DNA from: Dissophora ornata | Lineage: Eukaryota; Mortierellomycota; Mortierellomycetes; Mortierellales; Mortierellaceae | Reading direction: 5' to 3' | Assembly (NCBI GenBank): GCA_025201705.1 | Contig: MU617273.1 | Coordinates: 1 to 17,194, forward strand | Length of the DNA stretch: 17,194 bases | Shown here: positions 9,757 to 17,194 of the stretch, one piece after another | Position numbering within the stretch: the first letter of the stretch is position 1 | Layout of the letters: each line of letters opens with the position of its first letter | Translations under genes and position numbers: made by a program | The notes under the pieces: generated by a model | What the model saw: only the letters and a program-made list of their open reading frames with translations | Databases searched by the model: none | What the model was told of the DNA's origin: nothing

Positions 9757-11796
9757 ATGCCTCCAATTATTGCAGAGCACAAGGACGGGTGCATGGTCAA
9801 GGCTTGCCCAACCATCGTCTGGAGTGTCCATGGTAAAAACAAAACAAACACTCTTTCTCCACACTCCCCTCCCCCCCCTTTTGACACTTACTAAGCGTAA
9901 TTCTTGCCTGCACCTAAAAAAAAAAAAAAATACTATTAGTGCTAGCACCTTATGCCTTGGTCAAGAACCTCGACGCGGAGAAAGACGATGTCGACAACGA
10001 CAACTCGTACTTTGTCACAACCCTCCAAAACGGTGAACGCATGGCCACCGAATGGAACCCAGAGCTACGATTGGTAACAACTTTTTTTGCATCCCTTGCT
10101 CTTGGGCTTTTTTCTCTAACTCGCTCTCACCTTGCCTGAACAAAACGTACGAGAAGGCAAAAAATACTAAAACCAACCGCCTTTTTTTTTTTTCCTCATC
10201 TCCATTTCAAGGGCATCAAAAGGGCAGTTGACACTATTCCGAATGTCCTCCGTCAGGAATGGCACTATATCGGTCTCGAATCCGTCGATCAGGTACTAGA
10301 CTCTATCATTGTCGCCGAACAGGACCACGACTTTGAAGGCCGGCCCATGCCCAACCACGGTAGCAACAACATCAACCAAAAACTCAACAAAAGTCGACTG
10401 CGATTTGATGACAGTAATATACTGATCAAGGCCGTGGTCCTCAACTTTACGGATGGTATGGAAACCGATGGCTGGCCTGGTATCACCGTCATTCGCGGGC
10501 TCGAGAAGCGACATCTCGCTTTCACAGGCGCGAATTCAACGTTGTACTATCTCGATAGCGACAAGGCTCTGATCAAGCGACACTTGATCAAGTCAAATAC
10601 GCCGACTCCGGGGTACTGCGATGTGTATTCTCGTGCCGAAAAGGCGGCTAATCCTCAACTGAGTGCACAAGAAAATGGTGAGCGCGATGACGATGAAAGT
10701 GAAGAAGAAAAGATGGTGAACAAAGCAATTGTGTTGGAGGGACTGTCGAAACTGAGGTTCCCATTGCTGGTAAAGCCTGCGAACTCAAGTTCCAGCCGTG
10801 GCATCTCGACAAAATCCGTGGTGGATTCACCGGAAGAGGCGTATGAACGTGCAATGGAGACGAAGCGCGTTTGGGGACCTGTCTATGTCGAAGAGTATAT
10901 CACTGGTAACGTATAACCCTCAGTTCTTGATATGATTGCCAAAAGGTCTGTGTTTATTGTAATCTGTGTAACGCGCTAATGTTTACACATTTCTTTACTC
11001 CTTTCATGATGTCAACCACTATAATAAAGGCCGCGAGTATACAGTGCTGGTCTCGGGGTCGTTGGAGACTGGTATCAGGGTCTACAAGGTCTTGGAACGC
11101 GTCTTCCGCTCACAGATCCCGGAGCGTGAGCGCATGTTGACCCATGAGATGAAGTGGGGCGACAACAACTATGGAACCGACGAGTCTGTCAAGACAGCCT
11201 CGTGGTGGATGCAGATATGCTCCGATGCCGATCAGAAGCGATTGCAACCCATGGCTGAGGATATCTATGCCAGCTTTGGGGGTAATGGATATTGCCGTAT
11301 GGATCTGAGAGAGGATCATCGAACTGGCCAAGTCTTTGTTGTCGATGTCAATGGTAAGAAGACGAAAAATAACGAATACTAGCCCCACCGAGTGAGTGTC
11401 AGCCAATCTCTAATCAAACCTCATCCACTTTCATGTTCTTTATCAGCAAACTGCTCGATTGACGAGGACGAGGACTGTGCCATGGGCAAGGTACAACAAC
11501 GATGATCACTAGAAGCGTTCTTACCTGCAAAACCCTCTATTCAATATGCTAAAGAGTAACTACTTTTTGTTTTATAGATCTTGAAAGCATCGGGATTGAC
11601 ACTGGGACAGTTCTTCTCGATCCTGATGGAGGACGCTATCCTCATTCGAGATGATCTGCTCACCAAAACCAACAACAACCACGCTTCTGGGTTAAAATCC
11701 CTGGTGGCTTTCACTATGAATGGCATGAAGCATGCGGACAGCGTTAGTGCTGCGAACGTGGGTACTGTCAACAAGGCGATCCGTGTTCAAGCATGA
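9757..11796 (+). CDS. ATP-grasp ligase resembling D-alanine-D-alanine ligase (6 exons, complete)
   Basis: Exons 9757-9832, 9946-10073, 10212-10905, 11030-11353, 11447-11490 and 11578-11796 join in frame to 494 residues. The ATP-grasp core is visible: LRFPLLVKPANSSSSRGIS, with K256 as the likely ATP lysine and the Ser-rich loop; then VYVEEYITGREYTVLVSG, where the splice after TG restores GR; and the metal-binding end VFVVDVNANCSIDEDED followed by an ILKASGLTLGQFFSILMED helix, which corresponds to the C-terminal helix of Ddl enzymes. Such enzymes join a carboxylate to an amine through an acyl-phosphate using ATP. Fungi have no peptidoglycan, so the substrate is unlikely to be D-Ala for a cell wall; I cannot name it. 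An acidic insert (ERDDDESEEEKM) lies in the central domain. Five introns of 87-138 nt argue for long residence in the fungal genome. The start is the only in-frame ATG that leads into exon 1. Family confidence is good; specific reaction unknown. Confidence 0.85.
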
Positions 11797-12179
11797 CAGG
11801 GCTGCTCTTTGGATTGAGTGATGATACTTCAAAAAAGTTAAATAGTATTTCGTGCGCCAAAAGAAAAAAAAAAACTTCCAGTAATAGTTGATGTCTGCAA
11901 AAGACTGATAATGGCAGACAAATGCGCAATAAAGACTCTCCACTTGTGGTTCTTGATGAAGATCTCTTGTCTGAGCCATATTCCTGCAGCCCAGGAAGTT
12001 GTTGCGACGGTCGCGGCTGTTGAGTGAGAAAGGATCTTCAAAAAAACTCGTCTGGGGATAATGGTATCGCGCTTGGCGCTGTGCGTTTAGGACGTGTAGG
12101 TAGAGTACTCTTTGCTTGCATAGGAGGACTTGAGAAGAGAACTTGAGAATAGAGTAGGGTCAAGAGGTAGAATAGCACT
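11797..12179. other. 3' flank of the ATP-grasp gene, no gene seen
   Basis: A/T-rich sequence with an A11-A12 tract near 11863-11875 follows the stop. The rest has no protein-like frame on either strand and leads into the GTTAACC repeat cluster. Confidence 0.5.
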
Positions 12180-12189
12180 TGGAACCAGT

Positions 12190-12500
12190 GATTTTAACCA
12201 GTCAAAAGTTAACCATGGTTAAGACCAAATCTAACGTTGGTTAGCTTGACCGACAGTTGACCGTCAGTGGTTAACTTGTTCGGTCAATCACGGGATACCG
12301 GTTCACCAGTCAACTGAGCGTCTCTCTCTCTCTCCATGTTGTTGCCGCCGGTGAGCCGGTGAAGTTAACCAGTTAACCAGTGAGCCGGTGAAGTTACCTA
12401 GTTAACCAGTTAACCGATGAAGTTAACCAGTGAAGTTAACCAATCAACCAGTTAACTTTACCGGTTTAGCAACATGGAAACTACAAGTTCACCAGTTAAA
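12190..12500. repeat. GTTAACC/CCAGT repeat cluster with many inverted copies
   Basis: Short words built on GTTAACC and ACCAGT, in both orientations, fill about 300 bp. Six exact GTTAACC words lie between 12364 and 12452, and GTTAAC is itself palindromic. TGAGCCGGTGAAGTTA occurs at 12352-12367 and 12381-12396, a 29-bp period. TTAACCATGGTTAA (12209-12222) is a perfect 14-bp palindrome. TTGACCGA (12246-12253) faces TCGGTCAA (12280-12287). Outer words CCATGTTG (12334-12341) and CAACATGG (12470-12477) are exact inverse complements bracketing the densest part; a (TC)7 run precedes the left one. The whole could fold into a long hairpin on either strand. It may be a fold-back element, a minisatellite or a regulatory site cluster. 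Confidence 0.75.
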
Positions 12501-12749
12501 TTATTTTCCGACTTGGAACACCAGTGTCACAGAGACGGCCGAATCTACCCCTTAACGAGGAGTCGGAAGCGAGAATTGTGCTCTGAGAGGGACAAACGAG
12601 ACGCGTTTCGACAACAAAGAGAAAAGCCACAGTCCCGTCGCGTTGGCACAATAAAGTGCTGTGCTTCTCTGAGCTTCTCTTCTCTTCTTTTCTTTCTTTC
12701 CCACACAAGTCTGCTTCGCCCACGCGGACACACCCCCCGGCTTGCTGGA

Positions 12750-12757
12750 TATAAAAG
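12750..12757 (+). promoter_or_regulatory. TATA-like box with pyrimidine-rich downstream region, no gene recognised
   Basis: TATAAAAG is followed within 30-80 nt by CT-rich sequence (CTTCTTTCTTTCC) and CTTCATT repeats, as in strong fungal promoters. No convincing coding exon follows; the next 1 kb is duplicated sequence. It may drive a non-coding transcript, be a promoter left by a lost gene, or belong to the repeated unit. Confidence 0.4.
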
Positions 12758-12810
12758 CTAAGTATTAACGCTGTGTCTCCCCAGTTCTCGCTTCTTTCTT
12801 TCCACACTTT

Positions 12811-13094
12811 GTCTTCATTCTTCATTCTTCATTTCCGCGCCGCGATACCTCTGTGTACGCATTGTCATCTTGGTTTGACACGCGCGTTTTTTTTTTTTTT
12901 TTGTGTGGAAAGGTTGTTGGAATGACTTTTAATGTTCTGTTTGTGGGTGCGTCTGCTTTTGTAGGCGTTCCCCAACAGTTCATTTCATTTCAGTTCATCT
13001 TCATTTTCATCTTCATTTTCATTTTTTTTTCCTGGCAAAACTGTGCTGCGTACCTCTGGTGCGCGATGTCATTTTGGTTGACCCGCACGTTTTC
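12811..13094. repeat. Older imperfect direct duplication (two ~55-bp copies about 205 bp apart)
   Basis: The segment around 12835-12890 (TACCTCTGTGTACGCATTGT, then TTGGTTTGACACGCGCGTTT) recurs with small changes at 13042-13094 (TACCTCTGGTGCGCGATGTC, then TTGGTTGACCCGCACGTTT). Each copy is preceded by CTTCATT/TTCATTTTCATC repeats (12811-12833 and 12979-13029). This suggests an older duplication of a promoter- or leader-like piece. Confidence 0.6.
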
Positions 13095-13100
13095 CAGAGT

Positions 13101-13346
13101 TATTATTATTATCGTTGCTCGGTGCACCTTTTGTATGCTCCTTTGCAGCCTAGCCTAGCGGCACAAGCTTAGCAAAGGGCAAAGGTGGAACTCTCTCGAC
13201 CTACCACTTTGATAGTTGCAGACTTGAGCTGCCTTAATCTGATGCTCGGTGCCGTGGCCCTTGCAGAGAAAGTTGGTCTGACGGTTGCACTTGTACGTCG
13301 TGCTCCCGAAGGAAGGAGAGGTCCAGTGAGGGAGCATATTTCGTTC
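13101..13346. repeat. Tandem duplication, left copy (period 294 bp)
   Basis: About 246 bp here recur at 13395-13640 with an offset of exactly 294 bp. By eye the aligned parts differ at about six places between 13111 and 13346, all transitions. The unit starts in an ATT repeat and ends near CATATTTCGTTC, where T-rich sequences diverge. It contains frames on both strands open in both copies (for example minus-strand ATG frames of 59-60 codons), but at least three differences change amino acids in that frame, so I see no sign of protein constraint. Confidence 0.9.
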
Positions 13347-13394
13347 GTTATCGTTCTTGTCCTCTTTTTTTACATGTTGTTGTGGTTGTGGTGT

Positions 13395-13640
13395 GGTTAT
13401 TATTATCGTTGCTCGGTGCATCTTTCATATGCTCCTTTGCAGCCTAGCCTAGCGGCGCAAGCTTAGCAAAGGGCAAAGGTGGAACTCTCTCGACCTACCA
13501 CTTTGATAGTTGCAGACTTGAGCTGCCTTAATCTGATGCTCGGTGCCGTGGCCCTTGCAGAGAAAGTTGGTCTGACGGTTGCACTTGTACGTCGTGCTCC
13601 CGAAGGAAGGAGAGGTCCAGCGAGGGGGCATATTTCGTTC
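13395..13640. repeat. Tandem duplication, right copy (period 294 bp)
   Basis: This is the second copy of the 13101-13346 unit. GCCTAGCCTAGCGGC followed by AAGCTTAGCAAAGGGC marks the start of the well-conserved core in both copies. After the core the two copies go into unrelated T-rich tracts. Confidence 0.9.
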
Positions 13641-13938
13641 TTCTTGTCTTCTTTTTTTTTTCTTTCTTTCCTTTGGCAGCGATACTCATTTTCCATCTTC
13701 TCTCTGGTCAGTCTCTTAGTGACAAGTCGATCTTCAAGGGGCCTTTTAAAGTAACACAGTGCTCGCTTTCGTAGTGTTTGCGTACATAGGAATAAAGACG
13801 TTGTTATTCACAGCAATACCCATTTGATTGTGACTGACACGGTGTTGATTAGGAACAGCTGGTTTTGAAATTAACTGGCTCGAGAATCGCTTTTTTTTTG
13901 ACACTCCATCTCCTTGGTTCCTGAACTCCTTCCACCCT

Positions 13939-14403
13939 TTACCCTAACCTATGAAAATAAAGAAAAAAGGTCGTGATCGTAATCCGAAACGTCAGAATCA
14001 GTCTTGTCGCCAACGGTGCCTCAGCATGCTGGATACCATTGTTTTGAACCAAATGATATTCACCTCCATCCGCAGACTCCTCAGGTCCTTCTCTCTGCTC
14101 TGGAATCGTACCCGCTGGATCCACAAAAGCCACCAGCTGGAAGCCCTTGTGCGCGCGCAAGAGATCCTCTTTGTTTTTAAGCGATTCCTATAATGGACTG
14201 AATCCTGACAGCAAGGCTCCCGTTCCCAGGGGGGGGGGGGAAACGACATCCACCACACGAGAATTGTCTTGAATGGACAAAGCACGTACATTGCCCCCTT
14301 GTGAGCTTGCCTGCAAAACGCAAAACCTTATTTCTTGTCCAGAGACTGTCCCGAAGAAGACATTGTTACAAAAGAGGCCGAAACACAGCAGATCAAAATG
14401 AAT
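13939..14403 (-). other. Candidate antisense open frame (71 + 82 codons split by one TAG), possible relic exons
   Basis: On the minus strand a frame is open from 14403 to a TAG at 14190-14188, then in the same frame from 14187 to a stop at 13941-13939. The translation is protein-like: VSGQEIRFCVLQASSQGGNV, then ALSIQDNSRVVDVV, then after the TAG ESLKNKEDLLRAHKGFQLVA and FVDPAGTIPEQREGPEESAD. The TAG could be a splice acceptor (CCATTATAG) paired with a GTACGT donor in the preceding block. A further GT-AG pair (14063-14020, 44 nt) would replace the tail by an acidic ending (GDKTDSDVSDYDHD) with stop at 13951-13949. A C12 tract (G12 on the plus strand, 14229-14240) lies inside. There is no in-frame ATG, and upstream sequence is occupied by NAA30 on the other strand, so an intact gene is unlikely. 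No family is recognised. Confidence 0.25.
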
Positions 14404-14430
14404 TCAGCGCGTCTCATTTCAAAACCATGA
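14398..14430 (+). promoter_or_regulatory. uORF (10 codons) whose stop overlaps the NAA30 start codon
   Basis: ATG at 14398 with A at -3 reads [10 protein letters not shown] and stops at TGA 14428-14430. The NAA30 ATG occupies 14427-14429, giving an ATGA overlap. If the transcript includes this leader, NAA30 would be reached by leaky scanning or termination-reinitiation. The transcription start is unknown. Confidence 0.5.
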
Positions 14431-15414
14431 CAAAATCAAAGTCAAAGTCGAAATCAAAATCAGCGTCCGCATCAGGAGCAAAAGCTGGACAGCATCAAGC
14501 AAGCAAGGACACAGCGTCAACATCAACAACAACAACAACAACAACTACTACTACTACCATAACGAACGCCCCTGATTCGACAACAACAGCAAACGACGCC
14601 GCAAGCACCACAGTCAGCGGGGGCCACAGTATACCAGTAAAAACTCTGTCAGGAACACCCAATGCAGGAGAGGAAGGAACCTTGCCACCCATCGACTATG
14701 TCAGCTATGAATCCGAACACCAACTTCAGGGCATGATCACCCTGATCGAGAATGACCTCTCCGAACCCTACTCCATTTACACCTACCGCTACTTCCTACA
14801 TCAATGGCCCAAGCTGTCTTTTCTCGTAAAGATTTTTTTTTTTTCATCAACTCTTATCCTCCCCTGATTTACTACCTGGCTCCATTATTGACCCCCTCCC
14901 CCATACTTTTTCTCTCCATCTTTTCTCTCTAGGCTATGGACAGGGAAAAAGCAAAGTGCATCGGCGTGATTGTCTGCCGATTGGAGCCACACGGACATAT
15001 AAAGTCGAACCGCGGTTACATCGCCATGCTAGCCGTCTCGAAAGAGTACCGGAAACGAAGGATTGGATCGACCCTTGTCCTGATGGCCATCGAGGCTATG
15101 AAGACTGCTGGCGCAGATGAGGTAGGACAGGGAGAACCACCACAACATGCCTGTCGTTGTCGTGTCTGAATGAATGTCTGAAAACATCGAAATCCTAATG
15201 ATAACTTGCATACGCATTTCTTCGTTTCTCGTTGTAGATTGTGTTGGAAACGGAATACACGAACACGAGCGCGATCGCTCTGTATCAGCAAATGGGCTTC
15301 ATCAAGGACAAGAGGCTTTATCGCTATTACCTCAACGGCGTTGATGCCTTCAGACTAAAGCTGTTCTGCAAGTCGGAACTCGAGGAAGCTGCTAGCAGAG
15401 CCAGAGGGGGCTAA
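14427..15414 (+). CDS. NAA30: N-alpha-acetyltransferase 30 (NatC catalytic subunit, MAK3 orthologue; 3 exons)
   Basis: Exons 14427-14825, 14933-15121 and 15238-15414, all joined between whole codons, give 254 residues. NatC acetylates protein N-termini beginning Met-Leu/Ile/Phe and similar, co-translationally on ribosomes, together with NAA35 and NAA38. Residues 1-85 are a low-complexity extension: Lys-Ser alternation ([10 protein letters not shown]) then a poly-Thr run from ACA/ACT repeats. The GNAT domain runs from about 88 to 245, with the NAA30 signature [11 protein letters not shown], the beta4 block [15 protein letters not shown] at 160-174, the acetyl-CoA loop region RKRRIG at 173-178, [19 protein letters not shown] at 199-217, and [10 protein letters not shown] at 225-234. 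In the usual RxxGxG/A loop the first glycine is arginine here (R176). The ATG chosen is the first in this frame; an upstream extension would need a non-ATG start. It converges with the zinc-knuckle gene, 240 bp apart. Family call is firm. Confidence 0.92.
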
Positions 15415-15654
15415 GCTGATGACACGGATGAGGGCAACTAGTAATAAAAGACAGCTGTTGTCTGGCCATCTTTCCGTACCCTATACTCCCAGAAACTGTG
15501 GACATGTCTTTTATTCATTGATATATCGTAGCATATCCTATCAGGCAAACTCAACGGCACCGTCTGGGAAAAAATGTGTTCCAGAAGTGGACGACACTGT
15601 ACTAGACTTTAACGCAAACATCCTGCAATGACAAATCGCACGCGGAGCAATTTT
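15415..15654. other. Convergent intergenic gap, 240 bp
   Basis: This holds the 3' ends of NAA30 (+) and the zinc-knuckle gene (-). AATAAA-like sequence (AGTAATAAAAGAC at 15440-15452) could be the NAA30 polyadenylation signal. No other feature is evident. Confidence 0.5.
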
Positions 15655-17173
15655 TTAAAAGCCGTCGCTAAAGCCATAGCGGTCGTAGCGAGATGGGCGA
15701 CGTTCTTCAGCCCCAGGAGCGGGCTCGTTCGTGCAATCAGACGCCCGGTGACCAAATCCGTTGCACTATTCGCATACCGATATAGTAAAAAGGACAAAAC
15801 ACGTCAGTGTTACGATTACACGTGCGTACCATATGGAAAGTAACATGAATAAAGATTGCGACCATACCCTGAAGCAGTTCATAGACGACTGTTGTCCAGG
15901 TTCGTGGCAGTCGCGCGCTATGTGGCCAGGTTGTTTGCAGCGGTTGCAAATGGTTTCATCTCTCGACTCGCTGCAGTCGCGTGACATATGGCCAGGTTGA
16001 TTGCAGCGGTAGCAAACGATATCCATTCTTGGCTGGCTGCAGTCGCGCGCTATATGGCCAGGTTGATTGCAACGGTTACAAATAGGTTCATTTCTCGGCC
16101 CGCCGCAGTCGCGTGATATATGTCCAGGCTGACGGCAGCGGTTGCAGACAGCACCTGCGCAGTCGCGAGCCATGTGACCAGGCTGGTTGCAAGTGTTACA
16201 AGTGATCTCGATATCAGGCTCAGGGCATTCGCGTGCCATATGGCCCATCTGGTTGCATCGACGGCAAGTGACATCGGTTCGCGGCTGAGTACAATCGCGA
16301 CTGAAATGGCCTTCTTCGTTGCATCGGTTGCACACAGTCGGAGCTTCGGGCTCAGAGCAGTCTCTGGACATGTGACCTTCCTGACCGCAGTTCCTGCAAG
16401 TTATCACCTTGCGAGGTTCTTGGCAGTGACGAGTACGATGATCCTCCGAGCCACAATTATAGCATTTGCCAAAGTACTCGGATCTCTCAATATCTCTCCT
16501 GCCTTCGGGGCAGTCACTCATGATGTGTCCTTCCTTCTTGCAGTTGTGACATCTAGGGACACCACTTGGGCGGACCACGCCAGCATCGTCGAGTCGGCTT
16601 TGGTTCTCTTCATAGCTTGCAGCCATTCCGATGGCCATGCGACCCTTCTTCACAGTGCCGGGTTTAATAAACGACGGAATAACGCGGTACCGCTGATTCG
16701 GCTCACCCCGGAGGTTAACAAGAGTGTAGCCAAAGGAAACTTGATCCTCCTATTTTACGACTCAACGGCAACGTCTTTGTTAGTTTGAAGCTTCACACTC
16801 TTCATCTATCTGTAATTGTTTGAATAACAGAGTGATACACACCGTAGCGACCAAGTAGGTATTGCAGTTCTCTGCACGTAGTTTGCTATCCAGATCTGCC
16901 CATGACCTTCCCCGATACTGTTCGCACAGACGTGCCAGAGCAGGCTTGACATCGTCGAGGTCGCGCGACTGATCTGCCTCCCAGAATCCTGGCCAAGCGT
17001 CTTCAATCGTTGCGGGTGAATCCACATCTGATAGGGCGCAGTATAAAAGGAAGGAAGCTATTGTCAGCCGTAGAAGCAAGCAAGAATGATGTTCTTAACA
17101 CCCCTACAATCGTCGATTGAGGTCTCCTTGTTACCTTCCACAGGTGGAGGGGAGTGTCCTCGGGATTGAACTC
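15655..17173 (-). CDS. Zinc-knuckle (11 x CCHC) nucleic-acid-binding protein, CNBP/GIS2/CnjB-like; 5' end off the window
   Basis: Minus-strand exons 17173-17135 (partial), 17027-16843, 16749-15868 and 15765-15655 join in frame (introns of 107, 93 and 102 nt) to at least 404 residues. The N-terminal part (AWPGFWEADQSRDLDDVKPA, RGRSWADLDSKLRAENCNTY) and the linker after the next splice (FGYTLVNLRGEPNQRYRV) match my recollection of the helical N-terminal domain of fungal zinc-knuckle CnjB-type proteins, which supports the splice choices. Eleven CX2CX4HX4C knuckles follow, from CHNCKKEGHIMSDC to CNRCKQPGHIARDC. The eleventh (CFR|CNGFGHRASDC) is completed only by the last intron, phase 0. The tail is Arg/Tyr/Asp/Gly-rich and ends GFSDGF. 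Knuckle proteins bind single-stranded nucleic acid and act in translation or RNA control; the exact role here is not shown. Without the last splice the frame would run into a hydrophobic tail and stop at the acceptor TAG, which I judge artefactual. The start codon is beyond the T-rich acceptor at the right edge. Confidence 0.88.
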
Positions 17174-17179
17174 CTGTCA

Positions 17180-17194
17180 AAAAAAAAAAAAAAA
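17180..17194. repeat. Poly-A tract at the right edge
   Basis: The window ends in A15, the pyrimidine tract of the acceptor of the edge exon on the minus strand. A homopolymer at the very end is a typical assembly break point; a T8 tract begins the window too. Confidence 0.6.

Noticed and set aside
12190..12500. Telomeric repeat interpretation of the GTTAACC cluster
   Set aside because: The usual fungal telomere word is TTAGGG; here the words are TTAACC/GGTTAA in both orientations and irregularly spaced, so it is not a telomere tract.
12853..13158. 101-codon hydrophobic plus-strand frame (Phe/Ile-rich)
   Set aside because: The hydrophobicity comes from T-rich tracts and TTCATTT repeats, there is no ATG at its start, and it lies in duplicated sequence.
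13155..13631. Paired minus-strand frames of 59-60 codons in the tandem repeat (SFGSTTYKCNRQTNFLCKGH)
   Set aside because: They are kept in both copies only because the duplication is recent; differences change amino acids and no family is recognised. They are described as part of the repeat rather than as genes.
15766..16653. 295-codon single-exon version of the zinc-knuckle gene with a hydrophobic C-terminus
   Set aside because: The N-terminal domain and the last knuckle are recovered only with the three introns, and the apparent stop is the TAG of a splice acceptor.
16780..17079. Separate 99-codon secreted protein with an apparent signal peptide (LLRLTIASFLLYCALS)
   Set aside because: It has no ATG; the hydrophobic start is intron sequence before the acceptor at 17028, and the rest is the N-terminal domain of the zinc-knuckle protein.
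1..17194. tRNA, 5S rRNA, CRISPR array or transposase gene
   Set aside because: No B-box-like GGTTCGAANCC with a matching cloverleaf, no recognisable 5S sequence, no regularly spaced repeats with unique spacers, and no transposase or reverse-transcriptase motif were seen by eye.

Overview
The window looks like nuclear DNA of a filamentous fungus. I infer an early-diverging lineage, most likely Mucoromycota/Mortierellaceae, because the genes carry many GT-AG introns of about 75-280 nt, intergenic DNA has long homopolymers and microsatellites, and there is a short Thr/Ala-rich GPI-type secreted protein. The species cannot be fixed from the sequence. Both ends of the window lie in homopolymers (T8 at the left, A15 at the right), so this may be a whole short contig.

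Layout, left to right. (1) 123-2287 (+): seven-exon CARM1/PRMT4-type protein arginine methyltransferase. (2) 2597-4347 (-), tail-to-tail with it: unrecognised Ser/Asn-rich coiled-coil protein. (3) 4348-8199: about 3.85 kb with no confident gene, only microsatellites and weak open frames, one of them a minus-strand frame broken by a single TAG. (4) 8328-8648 (+): small signal-peptide/GPI-type cell-surface protein with a TATA box at 8200. (5) 9757-11796 (+): six-exon ATP-grasp ligase of D-Ala-D-Ala-ligase type. (6) 11797-14397: an accessory-looking stretch holding a fold-back GTTAACC repeat cluster, a TATA-containing promoter-like region with no recognisable gene behind it, an imperfect older duplication, a 294-bp tandem duplication and an unexplained minus-strand open frame. 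(7) 14427-15414 (+): three-exon NAA30, the catalytic subunit of NatC, preceded by a uORF whose stop overlaps the NAA30 start. (8) 15655-17173 (-), convergent with NAA30: a zinc-knuckle protein with 11 CCHC motifs, truncated at the right edge.

The genes do not form a pathway or cluster. They are mostly ordinary housekeeping genes: histone/protein methylation, N-terminal acetylation, and nucleic-acid binding. All exon structures were built by eye from reading-frame continuity, GT/AG sites and remembered family motifs; no alignment or transcript data were available. The parts most worth a second look are the repeat region 12.2-13.7 kb, the NAA30 leader (uORF plus antisense frame) and the fungal D-Ala-D-Ala-ligase-like enzyme. 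I did not find a clear undescribed defence or mobile system.
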